Of a stretch of DNA of 5,473 nt, positions 5,402 through 5,473 are shown one piece after another. Below the pieces are notes generated by a model. The model had not been told where the DNA came from. It saw nothing but the letters and a program-made list of their open reading frames with translations, and did not search any database. The stretch's first letter is position 1, and each line of letters begins with the position of its first letter. The translations under genes were made by a program, and so were the position numbers. This DNA is from Parvularculaceae bacterium UBA4496 (lineage in GTDB: Bacteria > Pseudomonadota > Alphaproteobacteria > Caulobacterales > Parvularculaceae): positions 1 through 5,473 of the forward strand of contig DGNI01000063.1 of NCBI GenBank assembly GCA_002388885.1, written 5' to 3'.

Positions 5402-5473
5402 TTGAACAACACCGTGCGCTTTGTTCTCGACGGCGAAATCATCGAAGCAACAGACTTCGATCCGACGATTACG
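5402..5473 (+). CDS. xdhA: Xanthine dehydrogenase small subunit, N-terminus only (3' partial)
   Basis: Only 24 codons are visible and the frame is open to the window end. The peptide from the TTG start, NNTVRFVLDGEI followed by IEATDFDPTIT, matches the first beta strands of the [2Fe-2S] domain of xanthine dehydrogenase small subunits, where R-F-x-L-[DN]-G-E and D-P-T lead into the leucine-rich stretch before the first cluster cysteines. Those cysteines would be beyond the window, so the family call rests on this short match plus context. XdhA carries the two iron-sulfur clusters and FAD; with the molybdopterin subunit XdhB it oxidises hypoxanthine and xanthine to urate, which feeds the pathway coded here. 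It follows hiuH by 3 bases, so cotranscription is nearly certain. Other [2Fe-2S] subunits of the molybdenum hydroxylase family remain possible. Confidence 0.75.
   Translation, partial: MNNTVRFVLDGEIIEATDFDPTIT

Overview
The window is a purine (urate/ureide) catabolism locus from a bacterium, most likely an alphaproteobacterium. This guess rests on a GC content near 60% in the catabolic genes, the GC-rich codon choice, and family memory of similar divergent hiuH-xdhA / puuE-uraD-alc arrangements. No rRNA or other taxonomic marker is present, so the lineage call is tentative.

Layout from left to right. Positions 1-2016 (+) hold the 3' 671 codons of a two-domain aldehyde dehydrogenase of the ALDH16 type: an intact catalytic ALDH domain followed by a degenerate ALDH-like domain that has lost its catalytic residues. 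Positions 2062-2481 (+) hold a 139-residue unrecognised protein with one N-terminal membrane segment, about 40% GC and therefore compositionally foreign. A tight minus-strand operon follows at 4941/4977 down to 2517: puuE (cofactor-independent allantoinase), uraD (OHCU decarboxylase) and alc (allantoicase), each pair joined by a 4-base ATGA overlap. A short divergent control region (about 4942-5044) separates it from a plus-strand operon that begins with hiuH (5-hydroxyisourate hydrolase, 5045-5398). That operon continues 3 bases later with the first 24 codons of what looks like the small subunit of xanthine dehydrogenase (xdhA, TTG start at 5402), cut by the window end.

Together the genes describe the route (hypo)xanthine -> urate (XdhAB) -> 5-hydroxyisourate (a urate oxidase, not in the window) -> OHCU (HiuH) -> S-allantoin (UraD) -> allantoate (PuuE) -> ureidoglycolate + urea (Alc). 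Urate oxidase, ureidoglycolate lyase, the rest of xanthine dehydrogenase, transporters and a regulator would have to lie outside.

No RNA gene, CRISPR array, insertion sequence or strong terminator was seen, and no gene-free stretch exceeds 300 bases. The most thought-provoking point is the position of an ALDH16 gene beside urate-degradation genes, because the human ALDH16A1 protein has been linked genetically to gout and serum urate.
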